Assembly: GCF_041821025.1 (NCBI RefSeq) | Contig: NZ_JBGUAY010000007.1 | Span: 62,001-126,000 of the forward strand | DNA length: 64,000 nucleotides | Source of the DNA: Egicoccus sp. AB-alg6-2 | Lineage (GTDB): Bacteria; Actinomycetota; Nitriliruptoria; Nitriliruptorales; Nitriliruptoraceae | Direction of reading: 5' to 3' | Shown: positions 44,064 through 52,616 of the stretch, one piece after another | Layout of the letters: each line of letters begins with the position of its first letter | Position numbering within the stretch: position 1 is the first letter of the stretch | Notes under the pieces: model-generated | Told to the model about the DNA's origin: nothing | What the model saw: the letters and a program-made list of their open reading frames with translations, nothing else | Database searches by the model: none | Made by a program: the position numbers and the translations under genes

Positions 44064-44649
44064 CGGAACGCTCCACGGGCTCACTGCTCGCTGCCGCGGG
44101 GCGTATGAATGCGGCGCCGACGCCGAATCCGACGAACGCCGCGACGATCAGCGGCACCCCAGCCACGATGGTGCCGAAAATGACGATGCTCAGGGCCACG
44201 CCGACGGTGCGTTGCCGCTTCGGCAGGCGTCCACTTCGAAGTTGGTGATACGCGTTGCCGAACAGCAGCCCCACTATCGCCGTGCCGACCGCGGTGTTCA
44301 GCGGTGCCAGAGCACCTTCCAGCAACTCCGGCCGCACCAGTGCGGCGCCCGCCACGACCATCGAGGCTCCCGGAGCGATGAGGCCGACGATCGCGCTGGC
44401 GGCGCCGGACCAACCATGCATCTTGAAGCCGACGAGTCCGCCCAGCGAGAGGAACTTCGGGGCGGGAATGAGGGTCGAGACGACCAGCAAACCTTGGAGT
44501 TCGTCACGGGTGAGCCATTGACGATGGGTTACGAGGTCGGCTTCGAGCTTGTGTGTTGCCGCCCACATGCCGCCGAACGTGGTGGCGCCGATGCCGAGAA
44601 AGGCCACGAGAATGCGCAGATTGCCCACCTTTCGGGCCATACCAGGCAT
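44053..44649 (-). CDS. Chromate-type transporter, first half
   Basis: A 198-aa CHR-domain protein: LVAFLGIGATTFGGMWAATHK and GLLVVSTLIPAPKFLSLGGLVG correspond to the domain motifs. The usual P-G-P in the second motif is P-A-P here. Forms an overlapping pair with the downstream half, like short-chain heterodimeric CHR systems. ATG at 44649 follows GGAGAAG. Transcribed away from OCD copy 2 with an exact operator between them. Confidence 0.82.
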   Translation of the reverse strand: MPGMARKVGNLRILVAFLGIGATTFGGMWAATHKLEADLVTHRQWLTRDELQGLLVVSTLIPAPKFLSLGGLVGFKMHGWSGAASAIVGLIAPGASMVVAGAALVRPELLEGALAPLNTAVGTAIVGLLFGNAYHQLRSGRLPKRQRTVGVALSIVIFGTIVAGVPLIVAAFVGFGVGAAFIRPAAASSEPVERSDDG

Positions 44650-44676
44650 GCGGCTTCTCCGAGACGATATGGTCAA

Positions 44677-44687
44677 TGGTTATACCA
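44677..44687. promoter_or_regulatory. GntR-type operator site 10
   Basis: TGGTtatACCA inside the perfect 13-base palindrome ATGGTtatACCAT, between the chromate-type transporter pair (minus) and OCD copy 2 (plus). An extra half-site TATGGT lies at 44668-44673. Confidence 0.8.
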
Positions 44688-44708
44688 TCGAGAAGGTGGG
44701 CAGGCGAC

Positions 44709-45779
44709 GTGACCCTCATCATCGACAACGACGCCGTGGAACAGGTGCTCGGCATGGGTGCATGCATCGAGGCCCTCGACACGGCGTTCCGTGCCTACGC
44801 CAGCGGTGGCGCGGTCAATCGGCCGAGGTCGCACACCTACACCGACCTGGGCGACGGACATCACTATCTCTTCAAGTCCATGGATGGGGCGATTGCCGAC
44901 CTGGGCGTGCACGCCATCCGGCTCTCGTCGGACCTCACGCATGAGTTCGAGCGCGGCGGCCGTCGACGCAGGACGAAGATCCCTGCGGCGCCGGGCGGCC
45001 GTTACGTCGGGATGGTGTTGCTGTTCGACATCGCCACGCTCGTTCCGTTGGCCATCATCCAGGACGGTTACCTCCAACGGATGCGTGTGGGTGCCACGAG
45101 CGCGCTCGCGGCGCGCCACCTCGCTGCTCCCCGCGCGCGCCGAGTGGGCCTGATCGGTACGGGTTGGCAAGCGGGGGCACAACTGCTCGGCCTCCACGAA
45201 CGAGGCGACATCACCGACTACCGCGTCTACAGCCCGAACGAGACCCGCTGTCGCTCGTTCTGTGAGGAGTTCACGGCGCGGTTGGGCGTGGAGGTGCGGC
45301 CGGTTCGTTCCGCCCGAGACGCGGTGGAGGGGGCTGACATCGTCGCTCTGGCCACCAACTCCCACGATCCGGTGATCGATGCGACCTGGCTTCAACCGGG
45401 GCAGCATGTGGGCTCCGTCCAGGGAGGTGAACTCGATGACGCCACGCTCGAACGCGCCGATGTCATCGGCGTGCGCAGCCGGGAGGAAGCCACCTTCCAC
45501 TACGCGACCGGACACGCACCCGTCGAGGCGGCGAACCGAAAACGACCGGCCGAGCACATTCGCGCCAAGATGGTCGAACTCGGTGACGTCGTCACCGGTC
45601 GGGCGGGGCGGACGGCGCCTGAGCAACTCACCCTGTTCACGGGTGGCGGCACCGGCGCGAGCTCGGGACTGGGCATCCAGTTCACCGCCGTCGCACATGC
45701 GGTCTACGAGGCGGTCTGTGCGGCCGGGGGCGGACGGGAGGTTCCGACCGAATGGTTCACCCAGGTCTACAAACCCTGA
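44709..45779 (+). CDS. Ornithine cyclodeaminase/mu-crystallin family protein (copy 2)
   Basis: A 356-aa OCD-family enzyme related to the one at 29747. YLQRMRVGATSALAARHL and the Rossmann motif VGLIGTGWQAGAQLLGL are clear, with DIVALATNSHDPVIDATWLQPGQHV and a C-terminus EVPTEWFTQVYKP similar to copy 1 (FPTEWFLEDIRN). GTG at 44709; the SD is poor. Operator site 10 is 22 bases upstream. Function within the family is open. Confidence 0.83.
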   Translation: MTLIIDNDAVEQVLGMGACIEALDTAFRAYASGGAVNRPRSHTYTDLGDGHHYLFKSMDGAIADLGVHAIRLSSDLTHEFERGGRRRRTKIPAAPGGRYVGMVLLFDIATLVPLAIIQDGYLQRMRVGATSALAARHLAAPRARRVGLIGTGWQAGAQLLGLHERGDITDYRVYSPNETRCRSFCEEFTARLGVEVRPVRSARDAVEGADIVALATNSHDPVIDATWLQPGQHVGSVQGGELDDATLERADVIGVRSREEATFHYATGHAPVEAANRKRPAEHIRAKMVELGDVVTGRAGRTAPEQLTLFTGGGTGASSGLGIQFTAVAHAVYEAVCAAGGGREVPTEWFTQVYKP

Positions 45780-45807
45780 GCGAACTCGCGGCGACGAGGT
45801 GTCGTGG

Positions 45808-45879
45808 AGCGGGTGAAGGGAATCGAACCCTCATCACCAGTTTGGAAGACTGGAGCTCTAGCCATTGAGCTACACCCGC
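45808..45879 (-). tRNA. tRNA-Gly (anticodon TCC)
   Basis: The minus strand gives GCGGGTG acceptor, TAGCTCAATGGCTAGAGC D-arm, CCAGTCTTCCAAACTGG anticodon arm with TCC, GGGTTCGATTCCC T-arm and CACCCGC acceptor, with discriminator T. No encoded CCA. It sits 28 bases after OCD copy 2. Confidence 0.95.
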
Positions 45880-46014
45880 GAGGCGTCCGGGAGGGTAGCG
45901 AACACGACGGGCGTGTCCGGATGCCGGCGGGTGGCGGCAGTGGACACCGCCGCGGGTGACCACGGCCTTCTATGGTCGGCCGGGCCAACATGCGCCGAAC
46001 CCGTGAGGAAATCC

Positions 46015-46338
46015 ATGACCACCGTTGCCGACCGGCTTCGCATCGTGCCCGAGTTCACGTCCGAGGATCGCGGCCGACTCGTGGACATCCTGTCCGGCAA
46101 GCTCGATCGCCGGTTTAAGCGGTGGGACCCCCAGCAGGTCGAACTCGAGATCTCGGCAAAGGGGCGCGACACCGACCAGCAACGGGTGGTCCTCGAGTGC
46201 TGGATCAGCGGCCTGCCGAAACTGGTGGCGACATCGGCCGAGGCTCGACTCGATGACGCCATTGCCGAGGTGCGAGACGACCTCTTCCGGCAGATCGACA
46301 AGCACGTGACCAAGCAGGAGGGCTCGCGCCGGCGGTGA
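46015..46338 (+). CDS. Ribosome hibernation factor-like protein (HPF/RaiA family)
   Basis: A 107-aa protein with the short HPF/sigma-54 modulation pattern: VEIEISAKG-like strand (VELEISAKGRDTDQQRVVLECW) followed by ATSAEARLDDAIAEVRDDLFRQIDKH, where the Asp-Ala-Ile helix ends in basic residues. Lacks the C-terminal domain of long HPF. GAGGAAAT precedes the ATG. It and the tRNA-Gly separate the last regulon gene from the rest. Confidence 0.6.
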   Translation: MTTVADRLRIVPEFTSEDRGRLVDILSGKLDRRFKRWDPQQVELEISAKGRDTDQQRVVLECWISGLPKLVATSAEARLDDAIAEVRDDLFRQIDKHVTKQEGSRRR

Positions 46339-46661
46339 GCCCCCATTCAGCTGCGTCAGGGGCAACCGAGCGCGTGAGGTCTCCGTACGGGTGGCCCTCT
46401 CCGGCACCGGCGGCACGCTGATCGATGGGGCCTGTCCGCGTCGGGACGCATCGTGTCGGAGGACCGTGTCCTCCATGCCTGCCACACCCTCTCGGCACGC
46501 TGGAGCCCCATTGCATGCGCGTCATCGCTGGGTGTGGGCGCAGCCGCCGGGCTAATGGTTTGACCTTATCGCTCGTTCGTGCTTGCGTAGCTCGGGGATC
46601 GCGCCGTCGGCACCTGCGGGATCCCCGATCGTCACTCGTGCGTGCCGAGGGAGTGGTCGAC
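46339..46661 (+). other. Leader/promoter region of the ThDP enzyme
   Basis: A 323-base gap with operator site 11 at 46556. The operator is 95 bases before the start codon, so a leader of some 80 bases is expected. I see no coding frame with family support. Confidence 0.5.
46556..46566. promoter_or_regulatory. GntR-type operator site 11
   Basis: TGGTttgACCT, one mismatch, upstream of the ThDP enzyme. It is the rightmost copy and links this gene to the cluster across the tRNA-Gly/hpf insertion. Confidence 0.65.
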
Positions 46662-48428
46662 ATGGGCGAAGGCGAAAGCGGCTCCAAGAAGTACCCCCGC
46701 GAGTACGGGTCCGACGTGATGGTCGACGCCATGCAGGCCTACGGCCTGAAGTACGCCGCCATGAACCCGGGCGCGACCTTCCGCGGCTTGCACGACTCGA
46801 TCGTCAACTACGGCGGAAACTCGCCCGAACTCATCGAATGTCCCCACGAGAAGATCGCCGTGAGTCTCGCGCACGGATATGCCAAGGCGTCCGGCGAACC
46901 CATGGCGGTCATCCTCCACAACGTGGTCGGCCTGCTCCAAGGAACCATGGGCATCTACTACGCGTACGTCGACCGCGTGCCCGTCATCGTCTTCGGCGGT
47001 ACGGGACCCATGGCGTACGAGCGCCGCCGGCCCAACATCGACTGGATCCACACGGCGAACGTCCAAGGCAACGTGGTCCGCGACTACACGAAGTGGGACG
47101 AGCAACCGACGAGCATCCATTCCGTCCACGAGACCGTCGCTCGCGGCTACCGCGTCGCGGTCAGCGAGCCCGCCGGGCCGGTGTACCTGACCCTCGACGC
47201 CGGTCTCCAGGAGGACCGACTCGAGGAGGACATCGAGCCCCTGGACGTCACGCGTTACAAGGTCCCGTCCCGGATCGGCCCCGATCCCGCTGCCTTGCGG
47301 GAGCTGGCCGAGGTGCTGGTTGCGGCAGAACGCCCGATCATGGTGACGGGCTACGCCGGCCGTGATCCCGACGCGTTCCACCAGCTCGTCGAACTCGCGG
47401 AGCTGCTCGGGATCGGGGTCATCGACACCAACTGGCGCCTCAACTTCCCCAATCGGCACCCGTTGAACATCACCGAGTCCGACGCGCTCTCGTCAGCCGA
47501 CGTCGTCTTCTTCGTCGACGTCAAGGACATGGGAAAGCCGACGCAGGAGCTCGACAAGACCACGCGGCGCGTGACGTCGCAGATTCCCGAGGATGCAAAG
47601 ATCCTCGACCTCGGGTTCCACGACATCGAGCTGTCCGCCTGGCTGCACGACTTCGCCCAACTTCACGCCACCGACGTGCAGGTGACGGCGGACACGGTCG
47701 TTGCACTACCCCAGTTGCTGGCGCTCTGTCGCGAACTGGAGGCGGCGGAACCGGAGCGACGAGACGCCCGCGAGGCGCGCCGACAGGAACTCGGACGGAT
47801 CCACGATGAACTGTGGGAGGGCTGGCGAGCGACGGCGGCGGCGAACTGGGACGCCTCTCCGGTCAGCACGCCCAGGTTCACCTCGGAGGTGTGGGAGGTC
47901 ATCAAGGACTACGACTGGGTTCTCACCGCCGGCACGGTGAAGAACTGGGCGCTCCGGATCTGGGACTTCGACGAGCCGTACCGCCACCCCGGGCGGGAAC
48001 TCGGCACCGCGACGCAGATCTCGATGTCGCTCGGGGTCGCGCTCGCGCACAAGGGGTCCGGGAGATTGGTCGTCGACCTCCAACCGGACGGCGACCTCAT
48101 GTTCGACCCGGGCGCCCTCTGGGTCGCCTCTTACTACAAGCTGCCGATGCTGGTCGTGATGTTCAACAACCGCGCGTACTACAACGACTGGGAGCACCAG
48201 GAACGGATGGCTCGTGCGCGCGGGACCGACCTCGACCTGGCCTACCTGGGCATGGAGATCGACAACCCGGCACCAGATTTCGCCGCCATTGCGAAGGCAT
48301 TCGGTTGGCACGCCGAGGGACCGATCGACGATCCCGACCAGGTCCAGGAGGCCGTACGACGAGCCGCGGAATACGTGACCGAGACCGGGCTTCCCGCCCT
48401 CGTCGACGTGGTGTGCCAGTACCGCTGA
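46662..48428 (+). CDS. ThDP-dependent enzyme (acetolactate synthase / benzoylformate decarboxylase superfamily)
   Basis: A 588-aa three-domain ThDP enzyme. Pyrimidine-binding domain with the catalytic glutamate in CPHEKIAVSLAHGYAKASGE (E63); central domain ~200-340 (RPIMVTGYAG); PP domain with the ThDP/Mg motif PDGDLMFDPGALWVASYYKL ... NNRAYYND. Family includes decarboxylases and carboligases acting on 2-keto acids. In this cluster a phenylglyoxylate- or oxalyl-type decarboxylation is conceivable. The ATG follows GAGGGAG. Convergent MFS gene begins 2 bases after the stop. Confidence 0.85.
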   Translation: MGEGESGSKKYPREYGSDVMVDAMQAYGLKYAAMNPGATFRGLHDSIVNYGGNSPELIECPHEKIAVSLAHGYAKASGEPMAVILHNVVGLLQGTMGIYYAYVDRVPVIVFGGTGPMAYERRRPNIDWIHTANVQGNVVRDYTKWDEQPTSIHSVHETVARGYRVAVSEPAGPVYLTLDAGLQEDRLEEDIEPLDVTRYKVPSRIGPDPAALRELAEVLVAAERPIMVTGYAGRDPDAFHQLVELAELLGIGVIDTNWRLNFPNRHPLNITESDALSSADVVFFVDVKDMGKPTQELDKTTRRVTSQIPEDAKILDLGFHDIELSAWLHDFAQLHATDVQVTADTVVALPQLLALCRELEAAEPERRDAREARRQELGRIHDELWEGWRATAAANWDASPVSTPRFTSEVWEVIKDYDWVLTAGTVKNWALRIWDFDEPYRHPGRELGTATQISMSLGVALAHKGSGRLVVDLQPDGDLMFDPGALWVASYYKLPMLVVMFNNRAYYNDWEHQERMARARGTDLDLAYLGMEIDNPAPDFAAIAKAFGWHAEGPIDDPDQVQEAVRRAAEYVTETGLPALVDVVCQYR

Positions 48429-48430
48429 AC

Positions 48431-49633
48431 TCAGGCGGTCGCGGGGGTCCCGCGGGCCTTCAACCAGCCGTAGTAGGCGAAGAACACGATCGGTATGCCG
48501 AGCCCGGCGAGCAGGAAGGTCGCCTCGTAGCCGAACGCGTCCACCGAGAACCCCCCCAGGACCGGGCCGACGATCTTGCCGATGTCGAGACCGGACATGT
48601 AGACGCCGGACGCGGCTCCGCGCCGCCTCTGTGCACCGGCCGACGCGTCCATGACCAGGGCGGCTGACGCTACGCGCAGGATGGCCCGACTCGCACCGAT
48701 GCCAATCCATGCCGCGGCCAGGACGGCGAACAGTCGCGAGATCGTCAGGGCCGCCGTTGCCAGCCCCCCGAGCAGCACCATCCAGGGCAACAACCGACGG
48801 TACGGCACACGCCTGAAGAGGGCGGGTGTCGCGAACCGGAGCGCCGAACTGACGGCCGAGCTCGTCCCCGACAACGAGCCGACCTGCGTGAGGCTGAGCC
48901 CGATCGCAAGTCCGTACAGCGGGAAGTACGCATGCAACACGCCACTGAGGAGGTTGATGTGGAGCGCGCAGAAGAACGCGAGCAGTACGAACGGGCTCAG
49001 GCGGCCGAGCGCCCGGACTCCTCGGGGACGGCGAGGGGCCGCAGCGGCCGGGGGTGTGTCGTGCACGTCGTCAGTGATGTGCCAGGCCGCTGCCGCCAGG
49101 CCGGCGGCCGCCACGACCGGCAGGACCGCCAGGACGGAAATGGCGCGGGGGATGCCGAGCGTGTCGCCGGCGAAGCCCCCGAGAAAGCTCGATATGGCGT
49201 ACCCCGCGCCGATGCAGCCCGTGTACCACCCCATCAGCACACCAGCGTCGCTGGCAGGTCGAAGTTCCATCACGGCGGCCAGGCCGCCGGTCGACGCGAT
49301 CGCGAAGCCGATGCCGTTAGTGGCCGTCGCGGCGGCGAGCACCCCGGCGGACGAGCTGTTCGCAAGGACGACGAATGACAGCGACTGGAGTAGGCAGCCC
49401 CCTGGCACCAGGTAGCGGATCCGGTCGGCGCGATACACCGCGCCGGTGACGAAGCGGAAGAACAACGCGCCGACGCTGTAGGCGGCGACGATCGGGCCGA
49501 TCCTGGTGGTGGTGATGCCCTGCCCCTGCAGGTGTGGAGCGATCAGGATCTGGATGCTGCCGTCGCCGATCGTGAACACCATCGAGGCGAGAAACAGCAC
49601 GACGAGTGGCCGGCGTGCGCGGCCAGCCACCAT
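48431..49633 (-). CDS. MFS transporter
   Basis: A 400-aa MFS protein with twelve hydrophobic segments. VFTIGDGSIQILIAPHLQGQG opens helix 1; GLDIGKIVGPVLGGF lies in the last third. Different subfamily from the EntS-like pair. No operator was found upstream, so membership in the regulon is uncertain. It abuts the ThDP gene tail-to-tail without a terminator. Confidence 0.8.
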   Translation of the reverse strand: MVAGRARRPLVVLFLASMVFTIGDGSIQILIAPHLQGQGITTTRIGPIVAAYSVGALFFRFVTGAVYRADRIRYLVPGGCLLQSLSFVVLANSSSAGVLAAATATNGIGFAIASTGGLAAVMELRPASDAGVLMGWYTGCIGAGYAISSFLGGFAGDTLGIPRAISVLAVLPVVAAAGLAAAAWHITDDVHDTPPAAAAPRRPRGVRALGRLSPFVLLAFFCALHINLLSGVLHAYFPLYGLAIGLSLTQVGSLSGTSSAVSSALRFATPALFRRVPYRRLLPWMVLLGGLATAALTISRLFAVLAAAWIGIGASRAILRVASAALVMDASAGAQRRRGAASGVYMSGLDIGKIVGPVLGGFSVDAFGYEATFLLAGLGIPIVFFAYYGWLKARGTPATA

Positions 49634-49759
49634 GCCACCCCGAACCGGCCCTGCCCGCTCGTCCTCGCCGATGATTCCCCCAAGCTCGCGCGTAGGGTGC
49701 CGGGCGGCCCGTGTGCGAGCGACCGGACCTCGTGCGCACGACGTCCTTCGGCCTCGTGG

Positions 49760-49833
49760 TCGGGGTGGCCGGATTCGAACCGACGGCCTCCTGCTCCCAA
49801 AGCAGGCGCGCTACCAAGCTGCGCCACACCCCG
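49760..49833 (-). tRNA. tRNA-Pro (anticodon TGG)
   Basis: The minus strand gives CGGGGTG acceptor, GGCGCAGCTTGGTAGCGC D-arm, CCTGCTTTGGGAGCAGG anticodon arm with TGG, and CGGTTCGAATCCG T-arm, closed by CACCCCG with discriminator A. No encoded CCA. Marks the right edge of the accessory region. Confidence 0.95.
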
Positions 49834-50111
49834 TGGCGCGCGGAGCCTACCGCCGACCGGCGACGTGGCAGCACGCTGCCGCCGGAGTGGAATGGACAGT
49901 TCGCGCTCCAGATGGAACCATTCGGGTCCCGACCGGTCGCGGCCGGCGCACCCGCCTGCCGCGGTGCCTGCTCGTCCAACGAGGCACCGCCGGCTCCCGC
50001 ACCACGTTGCCAGGCACGGGGATCCCGACCGCGCCGCACAGGACGTCGGCGGCGCTCGAAGCACGAGCGCCCCGGTGTCGTCGGCCCGAATGCAGACGAA
50101 AGCCACCCATC

Positions 50112-51524
50112 GTGAAGACGTCCGTCGAAACCCTCGACCCCGTGAAGGTCAAGCTGACCGTCGAGGTCGAGCCGAAGCGCGTGAAGCAGGCGTTCGACCG
50201 CGCCGCCCGTGAGCTCGCCAAGCAGGTCAACCTGCCCGGCTTCAGGCCGGGCAAGGCGCCGCGCCGCCTGATCGAGCAGCGCTTCGGCGAGGGCGTCATC
50301 GCCCAGACCGCGATGGAGGGCGCGCTGTCGGACTACTACGTCGAGGCGCTGCGCACCGAGGAGATCGACGCGGTCAGCCAGCCCGAGGTCGACGTCGAGC
50401 ACTTCGACGAGACCGAGGGATGCACGTTCACCGCCACGATCGAGGTGCGCCCGAGCTTCGACGCCCCCGAGCCCGACGGCATCAACGTCAGCTTCCCCGA
50501 GTGGGACGTCGAGGACGAGGACGTCGCCACCCAGCTCGAGCAGCTGCGCGAGCGCTTCGCCGAGGTCGACGAGGTCGAGCGTGCCGCCGCCTCGGGCGAC
50601 ATGGTGACCCTGGACCTGCGGGTCGAGGTCGACGGGACCGACCTCGAGTCCGGCCGGGTCGAGGACGCGCTCTACGAGATCGGGTCGCAGGGCGTCACCC
50701 CCAAGCTCGACGACGAATTGATCGGCAAGAGCGCCGGCGACGAGTTCTCCTACGAGGACGCGCTGCCCGAGGAGTTCCCCGAGCACGGCGGCGAGCAGGC
50801 CACGTTCTTCGTCACCGTCAAGGACGTGCGCGAGAAGACCCTGCCGGAGCTCGACGACGACTTCGCCCAGACGGCCTCGGGCTTCGACACCCTCGACGAG
50901 CTGAAGCAGGACCTGCGCAACTCGCTGCTGCGCCGCAAGGTCGAGGAGGCGCAGCACGAGCTGCGCGGCCGCATCCTCGAGGCCTACCTCGCCCGCGTGG
51001 ACGTGCCGCTGCCGCCCTCGATGGTCGAGGCCGACAAGCAGGGGCGGATCCACCAGCTCGAACACCAGGCCGAACGGTTTGGCATCGAGGTCGACCAGCT
51101 GTTCGCGATGGAGGGCAGCTCACGCGAGGAGTTCGAGGCCAACGCCCAGACGCAGGCGGAGGAGACCGTCAAGGCCCAGCTGGTCCTCGACGCGCTCGCG
51201 AGCCGCCTCGACCTCGACCTGCAGCCCGGTGACATCGACCAGGAGATCGTGCGGCACGCCCAGTCCAACGGCGTCTCCCCGCAGGAGATCGCCCAGGTCA
51301 TCCAACAGCAGGGCAGCCTGCCGGCGCTGGTCGGCGACATCCTGCGGCGCAAGACCATCGACCACATCGTCGCCGCCGCCGACATCGACGGTGGTCCGTC
51401 CGATGAGGTGCTGATCGAGCTGGGGCTGCTCGACGACCCGGCCGCCGCCGAAGCGGACGCCGCCGCAGCAGACGTCGACGCCGAGGCGGACGCTGGAGCC
51501 GACGCCGAGCCGACCGAGGACTGA
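50112..51524 (+). CDS. tig: Trigger factor
   Basis: A 470-aa ribosome-associated folding chaperone. N-terminal ribosome-binding domain with the signature GFRPGKAPRRLIEQRFG (about residues 38-54), FKBP-like PPIase domain (~150-245; GDMVTLDLRVEVDG), and a long helical C-terminal domain. Ends in an Ala/Asp/Glu tail (from ~residue 440) typical of actinobacterial versions. GTG at 50112 gives the normal N-terminus KTSVETLDPVKVKL. Directly upstream of the clp genes as usual, apart from an intervening lipoprotein. Confidence 0.95.
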   Translation: MKTSVETLDPVKVKLTVEVEPKRVKQAFDRAARELAKQVNLPGFRPGKAPRRLIEQRFGEGVIAQTAMEGALSDYYVEALRTEEIDAVSQPEVDVEHFDETEGCTFTATIEVRPSFDAPEPDGINVSFPEWDVEDEDVATQLEQLRERFAEVDEVERAAASGDMVTLDLRVEVDGTDLESGRVEDALYEIGSQGVTPKLDDELIGKSAGDEFSYEDALPEEFPEHGGEQATFFVTVKDVREKTLPELDDDFAQTASGFDTLDELKQDLRNSLLRRKVEEAQHELRGRILEAYLARVDVPLPPSMVEADKQGRIHQLEHQAERFGIEVDQLFAMEGSSREEFEANAQTQAEETVKAQLVLDALASRLDLDLQPGDIDQEIVRHAQSNGVSPQEIAQVIQQQGSLPALVGDILRRKTIDHIVAAADIDGGPSDEVLIELGLLDDPAAAEADAAAADVDAEADAGADAEPTED

Positions 51525-51536
51525 CCTCCACGCAAC

Positions 51537-51573
51537 ACGACGGGCGCCCGCCATCTCGGCGGGCGCCCGTCGT
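51537..51573. terminator. Terminator after tig (bidirectional)
   Basis: A 16-bp perfect stem (ACGACGGGCGCCCGCC / GGCGGGCGCCCGTCGT) with a 5-base loop, starting 12 bases after the tig stop and followed by CGTTTCG. It also lies just beyond the end of the convergent lipoprotein gene. Confidence 0.85.
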
Positions 51574-51590
51574 CGTTTCGCGGGTCGCGG

Positions 51591-52346
51591 TCAGCCGTCG
51601 TCGCCCTCGCCCCCATCGGTGTCGGGTCCGGCCGGCTCGTCGCCGGTCGGTTCCTCGCCGAGGCCCTCCTCGGGCATCATCGGCTGTGGCGCGGGCGGCT
51701 CGCTGTCGGGATCGATCCCGGCACCCTCGAGCATCAGGTCGGCGATCGACTCGTCGAAGCTGTCGCTCGGTGCGGCGTAGTTGAACAGCGCGATCCGGCC
51801 GTCGCCGTTGTCGGCGAGGATCAGGTCGAGCCAGAACTCGGGCTGGTCGGGCAGGGCGACGTCCTCGAACCGCAGGCGGTGGGCCTGCTCGGCGCCCTCG
51901 ATCTCGATCGCCTCGTCGACGGTCGGCGCGATGTCGGCGTCGAGCTGTTCGAACTGCGTGCGCTGCATCTCGAGCAGGTCGTCGAACTCGACCTCCTCCT
52001 GCTCGCTCAGGGCGCTGGCGTCGACGGCCTGCGCTGCGAGCTGCTGGCTCGCGTCGTCGTCCGAGACGGCCACCACCAGCCCCTGCAGCAACGCGATCTC
52101 GTCGACGCTCCAGCCGTCGGGGAGGGGGAGCACGACGCCCTGTCCCCGGAACTCGCCGTCGGTGATGAACTCCTCGGGGTCGGGCAGATCGGGTTGTGCG
52201 GCCGGGTCGTCCGGTGAGGGATCGGCGGTCGTCGCGTCCTCGTCGGTCCCGGGAGCCGCCTCGGGATCGCTCTCGTCGGCGGCGCCGCCGCAGGCGGCGA
52301 GCAGCACCGCGGCGGCGGCCGCGGCGGTTGCTTGTCGAAGTCGCAC
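51591..52346 (-). CDS. Lipoprotein of unknown function
   Basis: A 251-aa predicted lipoprotein: signal peptide with Ala run and lipobox LLAAC, then a very acidic low-complexity linker (Asp/Pro/Glu). A globular middle includes GQGVVLPLPDGWSVDEIALLQGLVVAVSD and PEFWLDLILADNGDGRIALFNY. A second acidic Gly/Pro/Asp tail follows. GTG start with AGGAG 7 bases upstream. No family recognised. The composition is unusually acidic, as in other secreted proteins of this genome. Confidence 0.75.
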   Translation of the reverse strand: MRLRQATAAAAAAVLLAACGGAADESDPEAAPGTDEDATTADPSPDDPAAQPDLPDPEEFITDGEFRGQGVVLPLPDGWSVDEIALLQGLVVAVSDDDASQQLAAQAVDASALSEQEEVEFDDLLEMQRTQFEQLDADIAPTVDEAIEIEGAEQAHRLRFEDVALPDQPEFWLDLILADNGDGRIALFNYAAPSDSFDESIADLMLEGAGIDPDSEPPAPQPMMPEEGLGEEPTGDEPAGPDTDGGEGDDG

Positions 52347-52616
52347 GGATGCTCCTGAAGATGGGCAGGCAGAAGAAACGGGTCGGTCCTCCACCGCGAC
52401 GGTAGGGGCCCCGCGGTCGGGCACGGTGCGCCGCTCGTCCGATCGGCCGGGGCAGCGGCCACGTCGCGACCGCGGCCGGATCCCCATGAGGCACACGGAC
52501 GCAACCCCGCGGAAGCCCCGGACCGCACGGGTACAGTCGCCGGCCAGCATCGCCCCACGGGGGCGGACCCGCCCAACCTCGTCCGCGAGGCGGCCGACGT
52601 AGCGAGAGGAACCGCG

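Larger units (their letters stand above)
4134..48428. other. Catabolic supercluster sharing a GntR-type operator
   Basis: From the flavin hydroxylase at 4134 to the ThDP enzyme ending at 48428, nearly every gene is a catabolic enzyme, transporter or GntR regulator. Eleven promoter regions in it carry TGGT-N3-ACCA-like palindromes. Codon choice in this block looks somewhat less extreme in GC3 than in the tig-clp-valS flank. A tRNA-Gly and an hpf-like gene interrupt it near 45.8-46.3 kb. No integrase, transposase or direct repeats were recognised, so transfer is possible but not shown. Confidence 0.7.
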
